A stretch of DNA of 64,000 nucleotides from Methylocystis sp. L43 (GTDB taxonomy: Bacteria; Pseudomonadota; Alphaproteobacteria; Rhizobiales; Beijerinckiaceae): NCBI RefSeq assembly GCF_015709525.1, contig NZ_JADNRA010000035.1, positions 186,001 through 250,000 of the forward strand, read 5' to 3'. How positions within the stretch are numbered: the first letter of the stretch is position 1; each line of letters begins with the position of its first letter. Both the position numbers and the translations under genes were made by a program. The notes under the pieces were generated by a model. That model was not told the origin of the DNA. It worked only from the letters and a program-made list of their open reading frames with translations, and searched no databases. Shown here in pieces: positions 16,880-26,900 of this stretch.

Positions 16880-17778
16880 TGTTTAACGCTCTTCATCCCA
16901 CGGCCTCGCCCAACCAATTTGCGATCTCCTATGAATTCTTCCCGCCCAAAACGCCGGAGATGGAGACGCAACTCTGGCAAACCATCAATCGGCTGGCGGC
17001 GCTCAAACCGCATTTCGTCTCCGTCACCTATGGCGCCGGCGGCACCACCCGCGAGCGCACCCATTCGATCGTCGCGCGCATCGTGCGCGAGACCGATATG
17101 AAGCCGGCCGCGCATCTCACCTGCGTTTCCGCCGCGCGCGAAGACATCGACGCAATCCTGCGCGATTATTGGGACGCGGGCGTTCGCCATATCGTGGCGC
17201 TGCGCGGCGATCCGCCGACCGGCGTCGGCTCGAAATTTGAGGCGCATCCGAAGGGCTACGCCCATTCGACCGATCTCGTGAGCGGCATTCGTCGGATTGG
17301 CGATTTTGAGATTTCGGTCTCGACTTATCCCGAAGGCCATCCGGAAAGCGCCTCGATCGAACAGGATCTCGACGCGCTTCAGGCGAAGGTCGACGCCGGC
17401 GCGACGCGCGCCATTACGCAGTTCTTCTTCGACAATGACGTCTACTTCAAATTTCTCGATAAGGCGCGCGGGCGGGGGATCACGATTCCAATCGTGCCGG
17501 GCATCATGCCGATCCGAAATTTCAAACAGGTCGCGGGTTTTGCGCAAAAGGCCGGAGCGAGCGTGCCGCGCTGGCTCGCCGAGCGCTTCGACGGACTGGA
17601 CGAAGACCCGGAGACGCGCGCGCTCATCGCCGCGACGACCGCCGTGGAGCAGGTGATGAGCCTGGCGCGCGCCGGCGTCAATGAATTCCACTTCTATACA
17701 AATAATCGCGCCGACCTCGTCTTCGCCATTTGCCACCTGCTCGGCGTTCGTCCTCTTCGCGAAAAGGCTCTTGCATGA
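16879..17778 (+). CDS. metF: Methylenetetrahydrofolate reductase
   Basis: MetF (299 aa) reduces 5,10-methylene-THF to 5-methyl-THF with FAD, supplying the methyl group used by MetH. It opens [14 protein letters not shown], with the catalytic Glu-Phe-Phe-Pro-Pro motif, and carries [20 protein letters not shown] and [12 protein letters not shown]. The start overlaps the regulator stop by one base and the end overlaps the metH start (ATGA). The length is normal for bacterial MetF. Confidence 0.96.
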   Translation: MFNALHPTASPNQFAISYEFFPPKTPEMETQLWQTINRLAALKPHFVSVTYGAGGTTRERTHSIVARIVRETDMKPAAHLTCVSAAREDIDAILRDYWDAGVRHIVALRGDPPTGVGSKFEAHPKGYAHSTDLVSGIRRIGDFEISVSTYPEGHPESASIEQDLDALQAKVDAGATRAITQFFFDNDVYFKFLDKARGRGITIPIVPGIMPIRNFKQVAGFAQKAGASVPRWLAERFDGLDEDPETRALIAATTAVEQVMSLARAGVNEFHFYTNNRADLVFAICHLLGVRPLREKALA

Positions 17779-20700
17779 CCTTCGAGACATCTCACGGCCC
17801 GAATATTTTGAAGGCTCTGGACGAGGCGGCGTCGCGCCGGATCCTCATTCTCGATGGCGCGATGGGCACGATGATCCAGCGCCATAAGTTTGAGGAAGCC
17901 GATTTCCGCGGCGCGCGCTTCACAGATCACGCCAAGGATCTGCGCGGCAACAATGATCTGCTGACGCTGACGCAGCCCGACGCGATCAAGGCGATCCATG
18001 TCGCCTATCTCGAGGCCGGCGCCGACATCATCGAGACCAACACGTTTTCGTCGACGACCATCGCTCAGGCCGACTACGGGCTTGAGCATCTCGCTTTCGA
18101 ACTCAATTGCGCGGGCGCCCGGCTGGCGCGCGCTGCGGCCGACGAAGTCGCGACGAAGACCGGCGTGCGCCGTTTCGTCGCCGGTTCGCTTGGCCCGACC
18201 AATCGCACCGCGTCGATCTCGCCCGACGTGTCGAACCCGGGCTTTCGCGCCGTCACCTTCGACGAGCTGCGCGCCGCCTATAAGGAAGCGGCGCTCGGCC
18301 TCCTTGGAGGCGGCGCCGACATTCTGCTCGTCGAAACCGTCTTCGATACGCTCAACGCCAAGGCGGCGCTCTATGCGCTCGAGGACGCGTTCGATGAGGT
18401 CGGAACCCGTTTTCCGATCATGATCTCCGGCACCATCACCGACCTCTCGGGCAGGACGCTGTCAGGTCAGACGGCGGTCGCCTTCTGGAATTCACTCGCC
18501 CACGCCAATCCGTTTTCGATCGGCTTCAACTGCGCGCTCGGCGCCCGCGAAATGCGTCAGCATATCGCCGAGATCGGCCGCATCGCCGATACGCGCGTCT
18601 GCGCCTTCCCCAACGCCGGCCTCCCCAATGAATTCGGGCTCTATGACGAAAGCCCAGAATATATGGCCGAACTCGTCGGCGAATTCGCGACCGCCGGTCT
18701 CGTCAATGTGCTCGGCGGCTGCTGCGGCACGACGCCGGACCATATCGCCGCGATCGCCGGCGCCGTGAAAGGCGTCGCCCCACGCGCGATCCCGACGATC
18801 GAGCCGATGCTGCGTCTTTCCGGATTGGAGCCCTTCACGCTGACCAAGGACATTCCCTTCGTCAATGTCGGCGAGCGCACCAATGTCACGGGGTCGGCGA
18901 AGTTCCGCAAGCTCATCACCAATGGCGACTATGCCGCGGCGCTCGACGTCGCGCGGGATCAGGTGGCGAACGGCGCGCAGGTCATCGACGTCAATATGGA
19001 TGAAGGCCTGCTCGATTCCGAACGCGCCATGGTGGAATTCCTCAACCTCGTCGCCGCCGAGCCCGACATCGCCCGCGTGCCGGTGATGGTTGATTCCTCC
19101 AAATTCGCGGTGATTGAAGCCGGCTTGAAGTGTCTGCAGGGTAAGGGGGTCGTCAATTCGATCTCGATGAAGGAAGGCGAAGAGAAATTCATCGCCGACG
19201 CGCAAAAGGTGCGCCGCTATGGCGCCGCCGTCGTCGTCATGGCCTTTGACGAAAAGGGCCAGGCCGACACATTCGCGCGCAAGACCGAGATTTGCACGCG
19301 GGCCTATAAAATCTTGACCGAGATCGTCGGTTTTCCGCCCCAGGACATCATCTTCGATCCCAATATTTTCGCGGTCGCGACCGGCATCGAGGAGCATGAG
19401 AATTACGGCGTCGATTTCATCGAAGCCACGCGCGTCATCAAGCGCGATCTGCCGCATGTGCATGTGTCAGGCGGCGTGTCGAACCTGTCCTTCTCGTTCC
19501 GCGGCAATGAGCCCGTGCGCGAGGCGATGCATTCGGTGTTCCTCTATCACGCCATTCAGGCGGGGATGGATATGGGCATCGTCAACGCCGGCCAGCTCGC
19601 GGTCTATGGCGAGATTGATCCCGAGCTGCGCGAGCTTTGCGAAGACGTGGTCTTGAACCGCCGCAAGGATTCCACCGAGCGCCTCGTCGAACTTGCTGAA
19701 AAATTCAAGGGCGCGGCCGGCAAAACCCAGGAAAAGGACGCCGCCTGGCGCGACAACACCGTCGAGAAGCGTCTCGAATATGCGCTGGTCAATGGCGTCA
19801 CCGATTACGTCGAAGCGGATGTGGAAGAGGCGCGTCAGCGCTCCACGCGCCCGCTTGACGTGATCGAAGGCCCGCTGATGACCGGCATGAATGTCGTCGG
19901 CGATCTCTTCGGCTCGGGCAAAATGTTCCTGCCGCAGGTCGTCAAATCGGCGCGCGTGATGAAACAGGCGGTGGCCTATCTCATGCCCTTCATGGAGGCC
20001 GACAAGAGCGAACGCTCCACTGCCGGCAAAATCCTGCTGGCGACGGTGAAGGGCGACGTTCACGACATCGGCAAGAATATTGTCGGCGTTGTGCTCGGCT
20101 GCAACAATTTCGAGGTGATCGACCTTGGCGTCATGACGCCCTGCGCAAAAATTCTCGAAGTCGCCAAGAAGGAAAAGGTCGATCTCATTGGTCTTTCCGG
20201 CCTCATCACGCCGTCGCTCGACGAAATGTGCTTCGTCGCCTCTGAGCTCGAGCGCGAAGGTCTCGACACGCCGCTCCTCATCGGCGGCGCGACGACGAGC
20301 CGCGTGCATACGGCGGTGAAGATCAGTCCCAATTATCGACGCGGCCAGGCGGTCTATGTCACCGACGCGAGCCGCGCCGTTGGCGTCGCGCAGGCGCTCG
20401 TCTCCGACAAGACGCGCCCCGATTATGTGGCGCAGACCCGCGCCGAATATGAGCGCCTCGCCGAGGCGCATGCCCGCGCGCAGGCTGACAAGCTGCGGGT
20501 GCCGCTCACGCAGGCGCGCGCCAACGCTTATAAAATCGACTGGGCCGCCTATGAGCCGCCGAAGCCCTCCTTCAGCGGCGCGCGCGCCTTCGCCACCTAC
20601 GACGTCGGCGAACTCGTCCCCTACATCGACTGGACGCCGTTCTTCCAGACCTGGGAATTCAAGGGGCGCTATCCGTCGCTGCTCGACGATCCTGAGCGCG

Positions 20701-21497
20701 GCGAGGCGGCGCGCACGCTGTACGACGACGCCCGCGCCATGCTGAAGCGGATTGTCGAGGAGCGCTGGTTTACGCCGAAAGCCGTTATCGGCTTTTGGCC
20801 GGCGAATTCCATCGGCGACGACATCGCGCTCTACAACGGCGAATCGCGCAATGAGCGGATCGCAACGCTGCATACGCTGCGCCAGCAATTGGCCAAGCGC
20901 GACGGCAAGGCCAATCTCGCGCTCGCCGACTTCGTCGCGCCCGAGGACAGCGGCACGGCGGATTATGTCGGCGCCTTCGTCGTGACCGCCGGCGCGGAAG
21001 AAGAAAAGATCGCCGCGCGGTACGCCCGCGCCAATGACGACTATGGCTCGATCATGGTCAAGGCGCTTGCCGACCGCATCGCGGAAGCTTTCGCCGAGCG
21101 CATGCATGAGCGCGTTCGCAAAGAATTTTGGGGCTATGCGCGTGAAGAGAATTTCGCGCCCGAAGCGCTGACGACCGAGCCCTACGCCGGCATTCGTCCG
21201 GCGCCCGGCTATCCGGCGCAGCCCGATCACACCGAAAAAGCGACGATCTTCGAGCTGCTCAACGTCGAAAGGCGCACCGGCGTGAAGCTGACCGAAAGTT
21301 ACGCCATGACCCCGGCCGCTTCGGTCAGCGGGCTTTATCTGGCGCATCCGAGCGCACATTATTTCGGCGTCGCCAAGATCGAGCGCGATCAGGTCGAAGA
21401 TTACGCCCGTCGCAAGGGCATGGAGGCGCGCGAGGTCGAACGCTGGCTCGCGCCGATCTTGAACTACGCGCCCGTCGCCGCGGAAGCGGCGGAGTAA
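17775..21497 (+). CDS. metH: Cobalamin-dependent methionine synthase
   Basis: MetH (1240 aa) transfers the methyl group of methyl-THF through cobalamin to homocysteine. All four modules are present. The homocysteine module has [13 protein letters not shown] and zinc Cys residues in [11 protein letters not shown] and [10 protein letters not shown]. The pterin module has [17 protein letters not shown]. The cobalamin module has [15 protein letters not shown], with the axial His of DxHxxG. The activation module has [15 protein letters not shown] near the C-terminus. ATG 17775 overlaps the metF stop; a start at 17730 inside metF is not credible. Dependence on vitamin B12 is established for the family. 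Confidence 0.97.
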   Translation: MTFETSHGPNILKALDEAASRRILILDGAMGTMIQRHKFEEADFRGARFTDHAKDLRGNNDLLTLTQPDAIKAIHVAYLEAGADIIETNTFSSTTIAQADYGLEHLAFELNCAGARLARAAADEVATKTGVRRFVAGSLGPTNRTASISPDVSNPGFRAVTFDELRAAYKEAALGLLGGGADILLVETVFDTLNAKAALYALEDAFDEVGTRFPIMISGTITDLSGRTLSGQTAVAFWNSLAHANPFSIGFNCALGAREMRQHIAEIGRIADTRVCAFPNAGLPNEFGLYDESPEYMAELVGEFATAGLVNVLGGCCGTTPDHIAAIAGAVKGVAPRAIPTIEPMLRLSGLEPFTLTKDIPFVNVGERTNVTGSAKFRKLITNGDYAAALDVARDQVANGAQVIDVNMDEGLLDSERAMVEFLNLVAAEPDIARVPVMVDSSKFAVIEAGLKCLQGKGVVNSISMKEGEEKFIADAQKVRRYGAAVVVMAFDEKGQADTFARKTEICTRAYKILTEIVGFPPQDIIFDPNIFAVATGIEEHENYGVDFIEATRVIKRDLPHVHVSGGVSNLSFSFRGNEPVREAMHSVFLYHAIQAGMDMGIVNAGQLAVYGEIDPELRELCEDVVLNRRKDSTERLVELAEKFKGAAGKTQEKDAAWRDNTVEKRLEYALVNGVTDYVEADVEEARQRSTRPLDVIEGPLMTGMNVVGDLFGSGKMFLPQVVKSARVMKQAVAYLMPFMEADKSERSTAGKILLATVKGDVHDIGKNIVGVVLGCNNFEVIDLGVMTPCAKILEVAKKEKVDLIGLSGLITPSLDEMCFVASELEREGLDTPLLIGGATTSRVHTAVKISPNYRRGQAVYVTDASRAVGVAQALVSDKTRPDYVAQTRAEYERLAEAHARAQADKLRVPLTQARANAYKIDWAAYEPPKPSFSGARAFATYDVGELVPYIDWTPFFQTWEFKGRYPSLLDDPERGEAARTLYDDARAMLKRIVEERWFTPKAVIGFWPANSIGDDIALYNGESRNERIATLHTLRQQLAKRDGKANLALADFVAPEDSGTADYVGAFVVTAGAEEEKIAARYARANDDYGSIMVKALADRIAEAFAERMHERVRKEFWGYAREENFAPEALTTEPYAGIRPAPGYPAQPDHTEKATIFELLNVERRTGVKLTESYAMTPAASVSGLYLAHPSAHYFGVAKIERDQVEDYARRKGMEAREVERWLAPILNYAPVAAEAAE

Positions 21498-21511
21498 TAT
21501 CGAATCGATTG

Positions 21512-21624
21512 GCCTGTCATTCCCGGCGGACCGGAGGTTCGACCGGGAATCCAGAGCCAATTCAAGAATGTTGGTCTTGCTCTGGATCCCGATCGCGCGC
21601 GTTGCGCGCGTCGGGAATGACCAG
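21512..21624. repeat. Palindromic repeat element downstream of metH
   Basis: The element has outer arms CTGTCATTCCCGG near 21514 and CGGGAATGACCAG ending at 21624, with inner arms GGGAATCCAGAGC (21550s) and GCTCTGGATCCCG (21580s). This is the common 'TCATTCCCGG ... CCGGGAATGA' palindrome found scattered in many proteobacterial genomes. It lies between metH and the DUF1810 gene, and can fold into a long stem that might end the met transcript. Confidence 0.8.
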
Positions 21625-21648
21625 CCGAGTTGATCAACGGATTTGGTC

Positions 21649-22107
21649 ATGACCGGCGCCTCGGACGATCCTTACGATCTCGCCCGCTTCGTCGCGGCGC
21701 AGAAGCCTGTTTACGAAAAAGTTCGAGCGGAACTCGCCGCCGGCCGCAAGCGCAGTCATTGGATGTGGTTCGTTTTTCCGCAGATCGAAGGCCTCGGCGC
21801 GAGCGCCATGGCGCAGCGCTACGCCATTCATTCTCTCGCCGAGGCGGCGGCCTATGTCGCGCATCCTCTATTGGGCGCGCGGCTCAAAGAATGCGTTAGA
21901 CTCGTCAACAAAATCGAGGGACGCAGCGCGCATGAGATATTCGGCTCTCCCGATAATTTGAAGTTTCATTCGTCGGTGACGTTGTTTGCGGCGGCGGCGC
22001 CGCAAGAGCCGCATTTCGGCAAGGCTCTGGACAAATATTTTGCCGGCCGCCGCGATCCCTTGACCGTTAACTCCCTCTCCCCGCGCGCGGGGAGAGGGCA
22101 GGGGTGA
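21649..22107 (+). CDS. DUF1810 family protein with repeat-derived C-terminus
   Basis: The product (152 aa) starts MTGASDDPYDLARFVAAQKP and has RSHWMWFVFPQIEGLG and LRLV-like helices, the DUF1810 pattern; the function of the family is unknown. The last residues (SLSPRAGRGQG) and the stop codon are encoded by a palindromic GC-rich repeat at 22071-22112, so the native end of the gene has been replaced or extended. ATG 21649 is used; a TTG six bases earlier is possible. No operon partner is evident. Confidence 0.82.
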   Translation: MTGASDDPYDLARFVAAQKPVYEKVRAELAAGRKRSHWMWFVFPQIEGLGASAMAQRYAIHSLAEAAAYVAHPLLGARLKECVRLVNKIEGRSAHEIFGSPDNLKFHSSVTLFAAAAPQEPHFGKALDKYFAGRRDPLTVNSLSPRAGRGQG

Positions 22108-22112
22108 GGGGC
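22071..22112. repeat. CCCTCTCCCCGC palindromic repeat, copy A
   Basis: CTCCCTCTCCCCGCG and CGGGGAGAGGGCAG form an inverted repeat, followed by GGGTGAGGGG. The same sequence family recurs in the opposite order at 22536-22579 and in related form near 28953. It overlaps the end of the DUF1810 frame and supplies its stop. Confidence 0.85.
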
Positions 22113-22486
22113 TAGGGCTTTTTCGCAGCGATGTCGTCCCGGATTTTCGCGAGAATAGTTTCGCAGACACCTTCGATATTGGCGAAAACGTCGTCGTTCG
22201 ATACGCGTACAACTTGAAATCCGGCGTCGCTTAGAAAACAGGTTCGCCGCATGTCGTGCGCCAGCTCTTCCGCAGTCGAATGTGTGGCGCCGTCGACCTC
22301 AAGGATCATCGCGTGCTCTCGACACAGAAAGTCCACGAAATAAGGTCCGATCGGCTGTTGTCGGACAAACTTATATCCGCCGAGACGTCGGCTTCTCAGC
22401 TTCGCCCAAAGGCGTTGTTCCGCGGATGTCTGGGACTTCCGTAACTTACGGCCGAAAAAGGTTTCGTGCAGACGTATTCCACGCAT
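22112..22486 (-). CDS. DUF559 (endonuclease-like) domain protein
   Basis: The 124-aa product has the DUF559 pattern, a Vsr/restriction-endonuclease-like fold of unproven function: AEQRLWAKLRSRRLGGYKF, VRQQPIGPYFVDFLCREHA and LEVDGATHST, where the acidic residues of D-x(n)-E-x-D resemble a nuclease core. It begins ATG 22486. The neighbours on both sides are palindromic repeats of one family (22071-22112 and 22536-22579), so the gene sits in a repeat-flanked island; lateral insertion is possible but not proven. Confidence 0.85.
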   Translation of the reverse strand: MRGIRLHETFFGRKLRKSQTSAEQRLWAKLRSRRLGGYKFVRQQPIGPYFVDFLCREHAMILEVDGATHSTAEELAHDMRRTCFLSDAGFQVVRVSNDDVFANIEGVCETILAKIRDDIAAKKP

Positions 22487-22535
22487 CGCAATATCTCTGC
22501 TAACAATGCTTGCTCATCATCGGGGCAATACGCCT

Positions 22536-22579
22536 CGCCCCTCACCCTGCCCTCTCCCCGCCAGCGGGGAGAGGGCAGA
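22536..22579. repeat. CCCTCTCCCCGC palindromic repeat, copy B
   Basis: GCCCCTCACCCTGCCCTCTCC is followed by CCGCCAGCGGGGAGAGGGCAG, an inverted repeat that is the mirror image of the copy at 22071-22112. It lies in the leader of the cstA gene, about 20 bases before its GTG start. Confidence 0.85.
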
Positions 22580-22599
22580 TAGCCGAAGATCTCGCAATC

Positions 22600-24692
22600 G
22601 TGTCGACAATTCTCGCTCGCTCTCCTCGCAACGCCATCGCGCTGTTTCCCTGGGCGCTCGTGTTCGCCCTCGTGCTGTTCTCGCTTTACACGCTCGCGGT
22701 CTCGCGCGGCGAGAACGTCAACGCCATGTGGCTCGTCACGGCGGCGATCGGAACCTACGCCATTGGCTATCGATTCTATTCGCGCTTCATCGCCGAGCGT
22801 GTGCTGGGGCTCGATGCGCGGCGCCGCACGCCCGCGCTTCGCCGCAATGACGGGCTCGATTATGTGCCGACCGACAAATGGGTGCTGTTTGGCCACCATT
22901 TCGCGGCCATCGCCGGCGCAGGACCGCTGGTGGGGCCGGTGCTCGCGGCGCAAATGGGCTATCTGCCGGGAACATTGTGGCTCTTAACCGGCGTCATCTT
23001 CGCCGGCGCCGTGCAGGATTTTCTCGTCCTGTTCATCTCCACGCGCCGCGACGGGCGTTCGCTCGGCGATCTCATCAAGACCGAGATGGGGCGCGTGCCC
23101 GGCGTCATCGCCATGATCGGCATTCTCACGATCATGATCATTCTGCTGGCGGTGCTGGCGCTCGTCGTCGTCAAGGCGCTTGCGGACAGTCCCTGGGGCG
23201 CCTTCACCGTTTTCGCGACGCTGCCGATCGCCATTTTCATGGGCGTCTACGGCCGCTATCTGCGCCCGGGACGGATCGGCGAAATGTCGGCGATCGGCTT
23301 CGTTCTGCTGCTCTTGAGCATCGCCTTCGGCCGCACCGTGTCGGAGAGCGCTCTGCTTGCGCCGCTCTTCTCCTTCAAGGCCGAGACCCTTGCCTTCATG
23401 CTCATCGGCTATGGCTTCGTCGCGTCAGTTTTGCCGGTCTGGCTGTTGCTCGCGCCGCGCGACTATCTGTCGACCTTCCTGAAGGTCGGCACGATCCTGT
23501 CGCTCGCGATCGGCATTTTCATCGTCTGGCCGGACCTGCAGATGCCGGCGGTCAGCCGCTTCATCGACGGCACCGGGCCGGTCTTCGCCGGCAGCGTCTT
23601 CCCGTTCCTGTTCATCACCATCGCCTGCGGCGCGGTGTCGGGCTTTCATGCGCTTGTGTCCTCCGGCACGACGCCGAAGATGATCGCCGACGAGACGCAG
23701 ACCCGCTTCATTGGCTACGGCGCCATGCTGATGGAGTCCTTTGTCGCGGTCATGGCGCTGATCGCCGCGAGCGTGCTGGAGCCGGCGTCTATTTCGCCAT
23801 GAACAGCGCCCCCGCGCTGATCGGCGCGACGCCCGATTCCGCCGCGGCGGCGATCTCCTCATGGGGCTTCGCGGTCACGCCGGAGACGCTTTCGGGCGTC
23901 GCCGCCGAGGTCGGCGAGAAGACCATATTGTCGCGCACCGGCGGCGCGCCGACGCTCGCCGTCGGCATGGCGCATATCCTCTCTTCCGCCATCGGCGGCT
24001 CGGCTGCGAAAGCCTTCTGGTATCATTTCGCGATTCTTTTCGAAGCGCTCTTCATCCTCACCACGATCGACGCCGGCACGCGCGTCGCGCGCTTCATGAT
24101 CCAGGATCTCTTCGGCGCCTTCTTTCCGGCCTTCGGCAACACGCGGGCCTGGGCGCCGAACCTCGCCGCCACCGCCATCGCCGTGAGCGGCTGGGGCTAT
24201 TTCCTCTATCAGGGGGTGATCGATCCGCTCGGCGGAATCAACACGCTGTGGCCGCTGTTCGGCATCGCCAATCAGATGCTCGCGGCGATCGCGCTGACGC
24301 TATGCGTCGTCGTGCTCTATCGGATGAAGCGCGAGCGCTACGCCTTCGTCGCCATCGCGCCGGCGGCGTGGCTCTATATCTGCACGCTGACGGCGGCCTT
24401 CGAGAAAATCTTCCATGAGGATCCGCGCATCGGCTTTCTGGCGCATGCGAGAAAATTCGCAGCGGCCGCCGATAAGGATCAGCTGCTGGCGCCGGCGAAG
24501 ACTCTCGCAGAGATGCAGCGCGTCATCTTCAACGACTATGTCGACGCCACGCTTTGCGCGATTTACGTCACGCTGGTTCTGGCGATGCTCGGCTTCGCGA
24601 TCCGAGCCATTCGCGCCGCGCGCGCCGCGCAACATGTCACAACGCGGGAGACCGAAGATGAATTGCACGATCTGCAGCCTGCCCGGGCTTGA
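22600..24692 (+). pseudogene. cstA: CstA-family transporter broken by a one-base frameshift
   Basis: CstA proteins are large membrane transporters for peptides or pyruvate induced on carbon limitation. The first frame (22600-23802) gives about 400 residues with GRRDG-like loops, DYVPTDKWVLFGHHFAAIAG and IACGAVSGFHALVSSGTTPK, then reads LEPASISP and stops. The second frame resumes at once with GVYFAMNSAPALIG and continues to 24692 (MAHILSSAIGG, LFGIANQMLAAIAL). Restoring one G near 23784 (EP-GVYFAMNS) joins the two into a normal full-length protein of about 697 aa. It is either a real frameshift or a sequencing error in a G run. The YbdD partner follows directly. Confidence 0.88.
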
Positions 24693-24885
24693 TCTCAATC
24701 GTCTCGCGCGCAAGCTGCGCGACGGCGCGAAGCTCATGGTCGGCCAGGGCGATTACGACGCCTATGTCGTGCATGTCCGCGCGAGGCACGAAGACGCGCC
24801 GATCATGACGCGCGACGAATTTTTCCGGGCGCGCGAGAATGCGCGTTTCGGCGCCGGCGGCGAGCGCGCGTTTCGGTGCTGTTGA
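24658..24885 (+). CDS. YbdD/YjiX family small protein
   Basis: The 75-aa product (MNCTICSLPGLDLNRLARKL...) contains GDYDAYVVHVRARHEDAPIM and ends RFGAGGERAFRCC, the pattern of YbdD/YjiX proteins that almost always follow cstA or btsT. A partner role with the transporter is likely. The start overlaps the end of the cstA frame by 35 bases. It is intact although cstA is frameshifted. Confidence 0.88.
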   Translation: MNCTICSLPGLDLNRLARKLRDGAKLMVGQGDYDAYVVHVRARHEDAPIMTRDEFFRARENARFGAGGERAFRCC

Positions 24886-24904
24886 ATTTCGTCCCGAGCC
24901 CGAT

Positions 24905-26887
24905 TCACGCCGCCGCGTCGTCGCACAACAAATCAGCGACGAGGCGGATGTCCTCCGGCGTAAAGGGTTTCTCTACGATCGGACAGCCCGAACGCGCGAT
25001 GAAGCGATCTGCGCCGGGACCCAAAACGTCGCCGGTGACGAAGGCGATACGGTTGGTCATCTGCGGATGTTCGACGCTGAGCCAGTCGTAGAAAGCCGGG
25101 CCGTCGCCGTTGGGCATGCGGATGTCGCAGAGAATGAGGTCCGCTGGCCGCGCGCCGATCGCTTCTTTCGCATGGTCGCCGCTCGTCGCGATCTCGCAGT
25201 CGAAGCCGAGCCGTCGCAAAATTTCGCCGAGCAAGCCTGCGATTTCGACTTCATCGTCCACGATCAGCGCACGCCTCTGCTTGATCCGCTGCGTCGCCGT
25301 CGCCGCATTTCCGTCAACGGCGGCGCTTTCGATGCTCATGGCCTCGATCGGCAGCCTGATCGCGAAAACAGCGCCCGCGCCCGGCTGCGGCGGCTCCAGA
25401 GTGAGCGAACCTGCGTGCGACTCGATGAGACCGCGCGAAACGGCAAGTCCGATTCCGGTTCCCACCCCCTGCGGCTTCGTCGTGAAGAAAGGATCGAAAA
25501 TGCGGCTGCGGATAGCGTCGGGAACGCCCGGCCCATTGTCGGAAATGTGGAGATCGAGCGTCTTGGCCGCTTGATCGGCGCGTGCGACGATCGAAATCCG
25601 CCGTGGCGCCGGCTGCGCTTCGAGCGCCTGCTTGGCGTTCACCACAAGATTGAGCAGCACCTGATGCAACTGGTCGCTGTCAGCCAAGAGCGGCGGCAGG
25701 TCCGCAGGCACGTCTTTGGTCACCTCGATGCCGGCTGTCCGCAGTCCATACGAAAGCAGTTCGAGCACGCGCTCGACGAGATCGGGAATCTCGACCCTTC
25801 CGCGTTCCGCCTCGCGCTGACGGGCCATGGCCAGGAAAACCTTGACGATTCGCGCGCAGCGGTTGGCGGCTGTCTCGATTTTCGCGCCGCGTTCCGCAAA
25901 TTCCTCAAAATGCGTGTCGAAATTCGCATGCGACTGAGCCGCCTCGCGCAGCATGAGCGCCTGTCCGATGACGATGGAGAGCGGATTGTTGAGTTCATGC
26001 GCCACCCCGGCGAGGAGCGATCCAAGGGCTGCGAGTTTTTCGTTTTGGTAGAGCGCTTCTCTTTGGCCTTCGATTTGCGCTTGCGCTTCTCGCGCCGGAC
26101 GTAGGTCGCGAAGATGCGCCGTGAAGAGAGCGTTTGGGCCCGAACCAACCGCTGTGATCGCCAATTCGACGGGAATGCGCGAACCGTCGGCGCGCATCGC
26201 CTCCAATTCGACGCGCCGCCCGATAACGGAGGAGGGCCCGCCCGCCCGGAAGCGCTCAAGCCCGCTGTTGTGATGATCGCGCATTTCCACAGGGACGATC
26301 AGTTCGGCGACGGTCTTGCCGATCGCGTGCTCGCGCGAATAGCCGAATGTCGCCGAAGCCGCAGGATTGAACTCGACGACGCGGCCCTGCGCGTCGATGA
26401 CGACGATACAGTCCAGAGCGGAGTCGACCACCGCCGCATGAATCGCCTCCCGCGTCCTGTGCGATTCCAGCAGTTCCAGCCGATCGCTTTCGCACTGCTG
26501 CTCGGCGTCGGCCAGCGGACGCGCGACGCAGACGACGCCCTGCATGACCCCGCCCGGCGTGAACGGCCTGAGCTCCTCTTCGATCCAACGGGGGGCGCCG
26601 TCCGCGTCGTCAACGAAACGGCGCAGGCGTTGCGGCGCGTTCGCCGAAAGATTTTGCATCGCTGCTTTGTAAAGACTGGCCGCCTCGGCCCCCAAAACGT
26701 CGTCGACGAACTTCCCGATGACGCAATCCTCTGTCGCTCCGAGCGCCAGGAGAAACTCGCGATTGACGTAGCGATAGCGTAGCTCCACGTCGAGAAAGGC
26801 GGCGCGGCCCGGCATAGCGTCGAACAACGCCCGCAGCAGCGCGCCGCCGGTCCCCGGCGCTTGCGTCGCCCCTTGCTGGATGTTCAT
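24905..26887 (-). CDS. Hybrid histidine kinase, PAS-PAS-HisKA-HATPase-REC
   Basis: The 660-aa protein has two PAS domains (about residues 20-130 and 155-270; the second has IVVIDAQGRVVEFNPAASAT), a HisKA domain with the phosphorylated His in LLAGVAHELNNPLSI, an HATPase domain (DNGPGVPDAI, FFTTKPQGVGTGIGLAVS), and a C-terminal receiver domain with the phospho-acceptor Asp in LILCDIRMPNGDG. No membrane segment is seen, so it is probably a soluble sensor. It starts 13 bases after the end of the response-regulator/cyclase gene and is the likely partner of that gene. The signal is unknown. Confidence 0.92.
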   Translation of the reverse strand: MNIQQGATQAPGTGGALLRALFDAMPGRAAFLDVELRYRYVNREFLLALGATEDCVIGKFVDDVLGAEAASLYKAAMQNLSANAPQRLRRFVDDADGAPRWIEEELRPFTPGGVMQGVVCVARPLADAEQQCESDRLELLESHRTREAIHAAVVDSALDCIVVIDAQGRVVEFNPAASATFGYSREHAIGKTVAELIVPVEMRDHHNSGLERFRAGGPSSVIGRRVELEAMRADGSRIPVELAITAVGSGPNALFTAHLRDLRPAREAQAQIEGQREALYQNEKLAALGSLLAGVAHELNNPLSIVIGQALMLREAAQSHANFDTHFEEFAERGAKIETAANRCARIVKVFLAMARQREAERGRVEIPDLVERVLELLSYGLRTAGIEVTKDVPADLPPLLADSDQLHQVLLNLVVNAKQALEAQPAPRRISIVARADQAAKTLDLHISDNGPGVPDAIRSRIFDPFFTTKPQGVGTGIGLAVSRGLIESHAGSLTLEPPQPGAGAVFAIRLPIEAMSIESAAVDGNAATATQRIKQRRALIVDDEVEIAGLLGEILRRLGFDCEIATSGDHAKEAIGARPADLILCDIRMPNGDGPAFYDWLSVEHPQMTNRIAFVTGDVLGPGADRFIARSGCPIVEKPFTPEDIRLVADLLCDDAAA

Positions 26888-26900
26888 TTGAGGCGCTCTC

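Noticed and set aside
16700-16900. SAM riboswitch before metF
   Set aside because: metF overlaps the regulator gene, leaving no leader; control is more likely at the upstream operator.
19467-21650. 727-codon open frame antisense to metH
   Set aside because: It lies wholly over metH, has Arg/His-rich composition and no motif; a shadow of high-GC coding DNA.
22112-22486. DUF559 gene as part of a restriction-modification or Vsr system
   Set aside because: No methyltransferase or restriction gene is nearby, and the family is mostly of unknown function.
24839-26104. 421-codon plus-strand frame over the hybrid kinase
   Set aside because: Antisense to conserved HATPase and REC domains; no motif.
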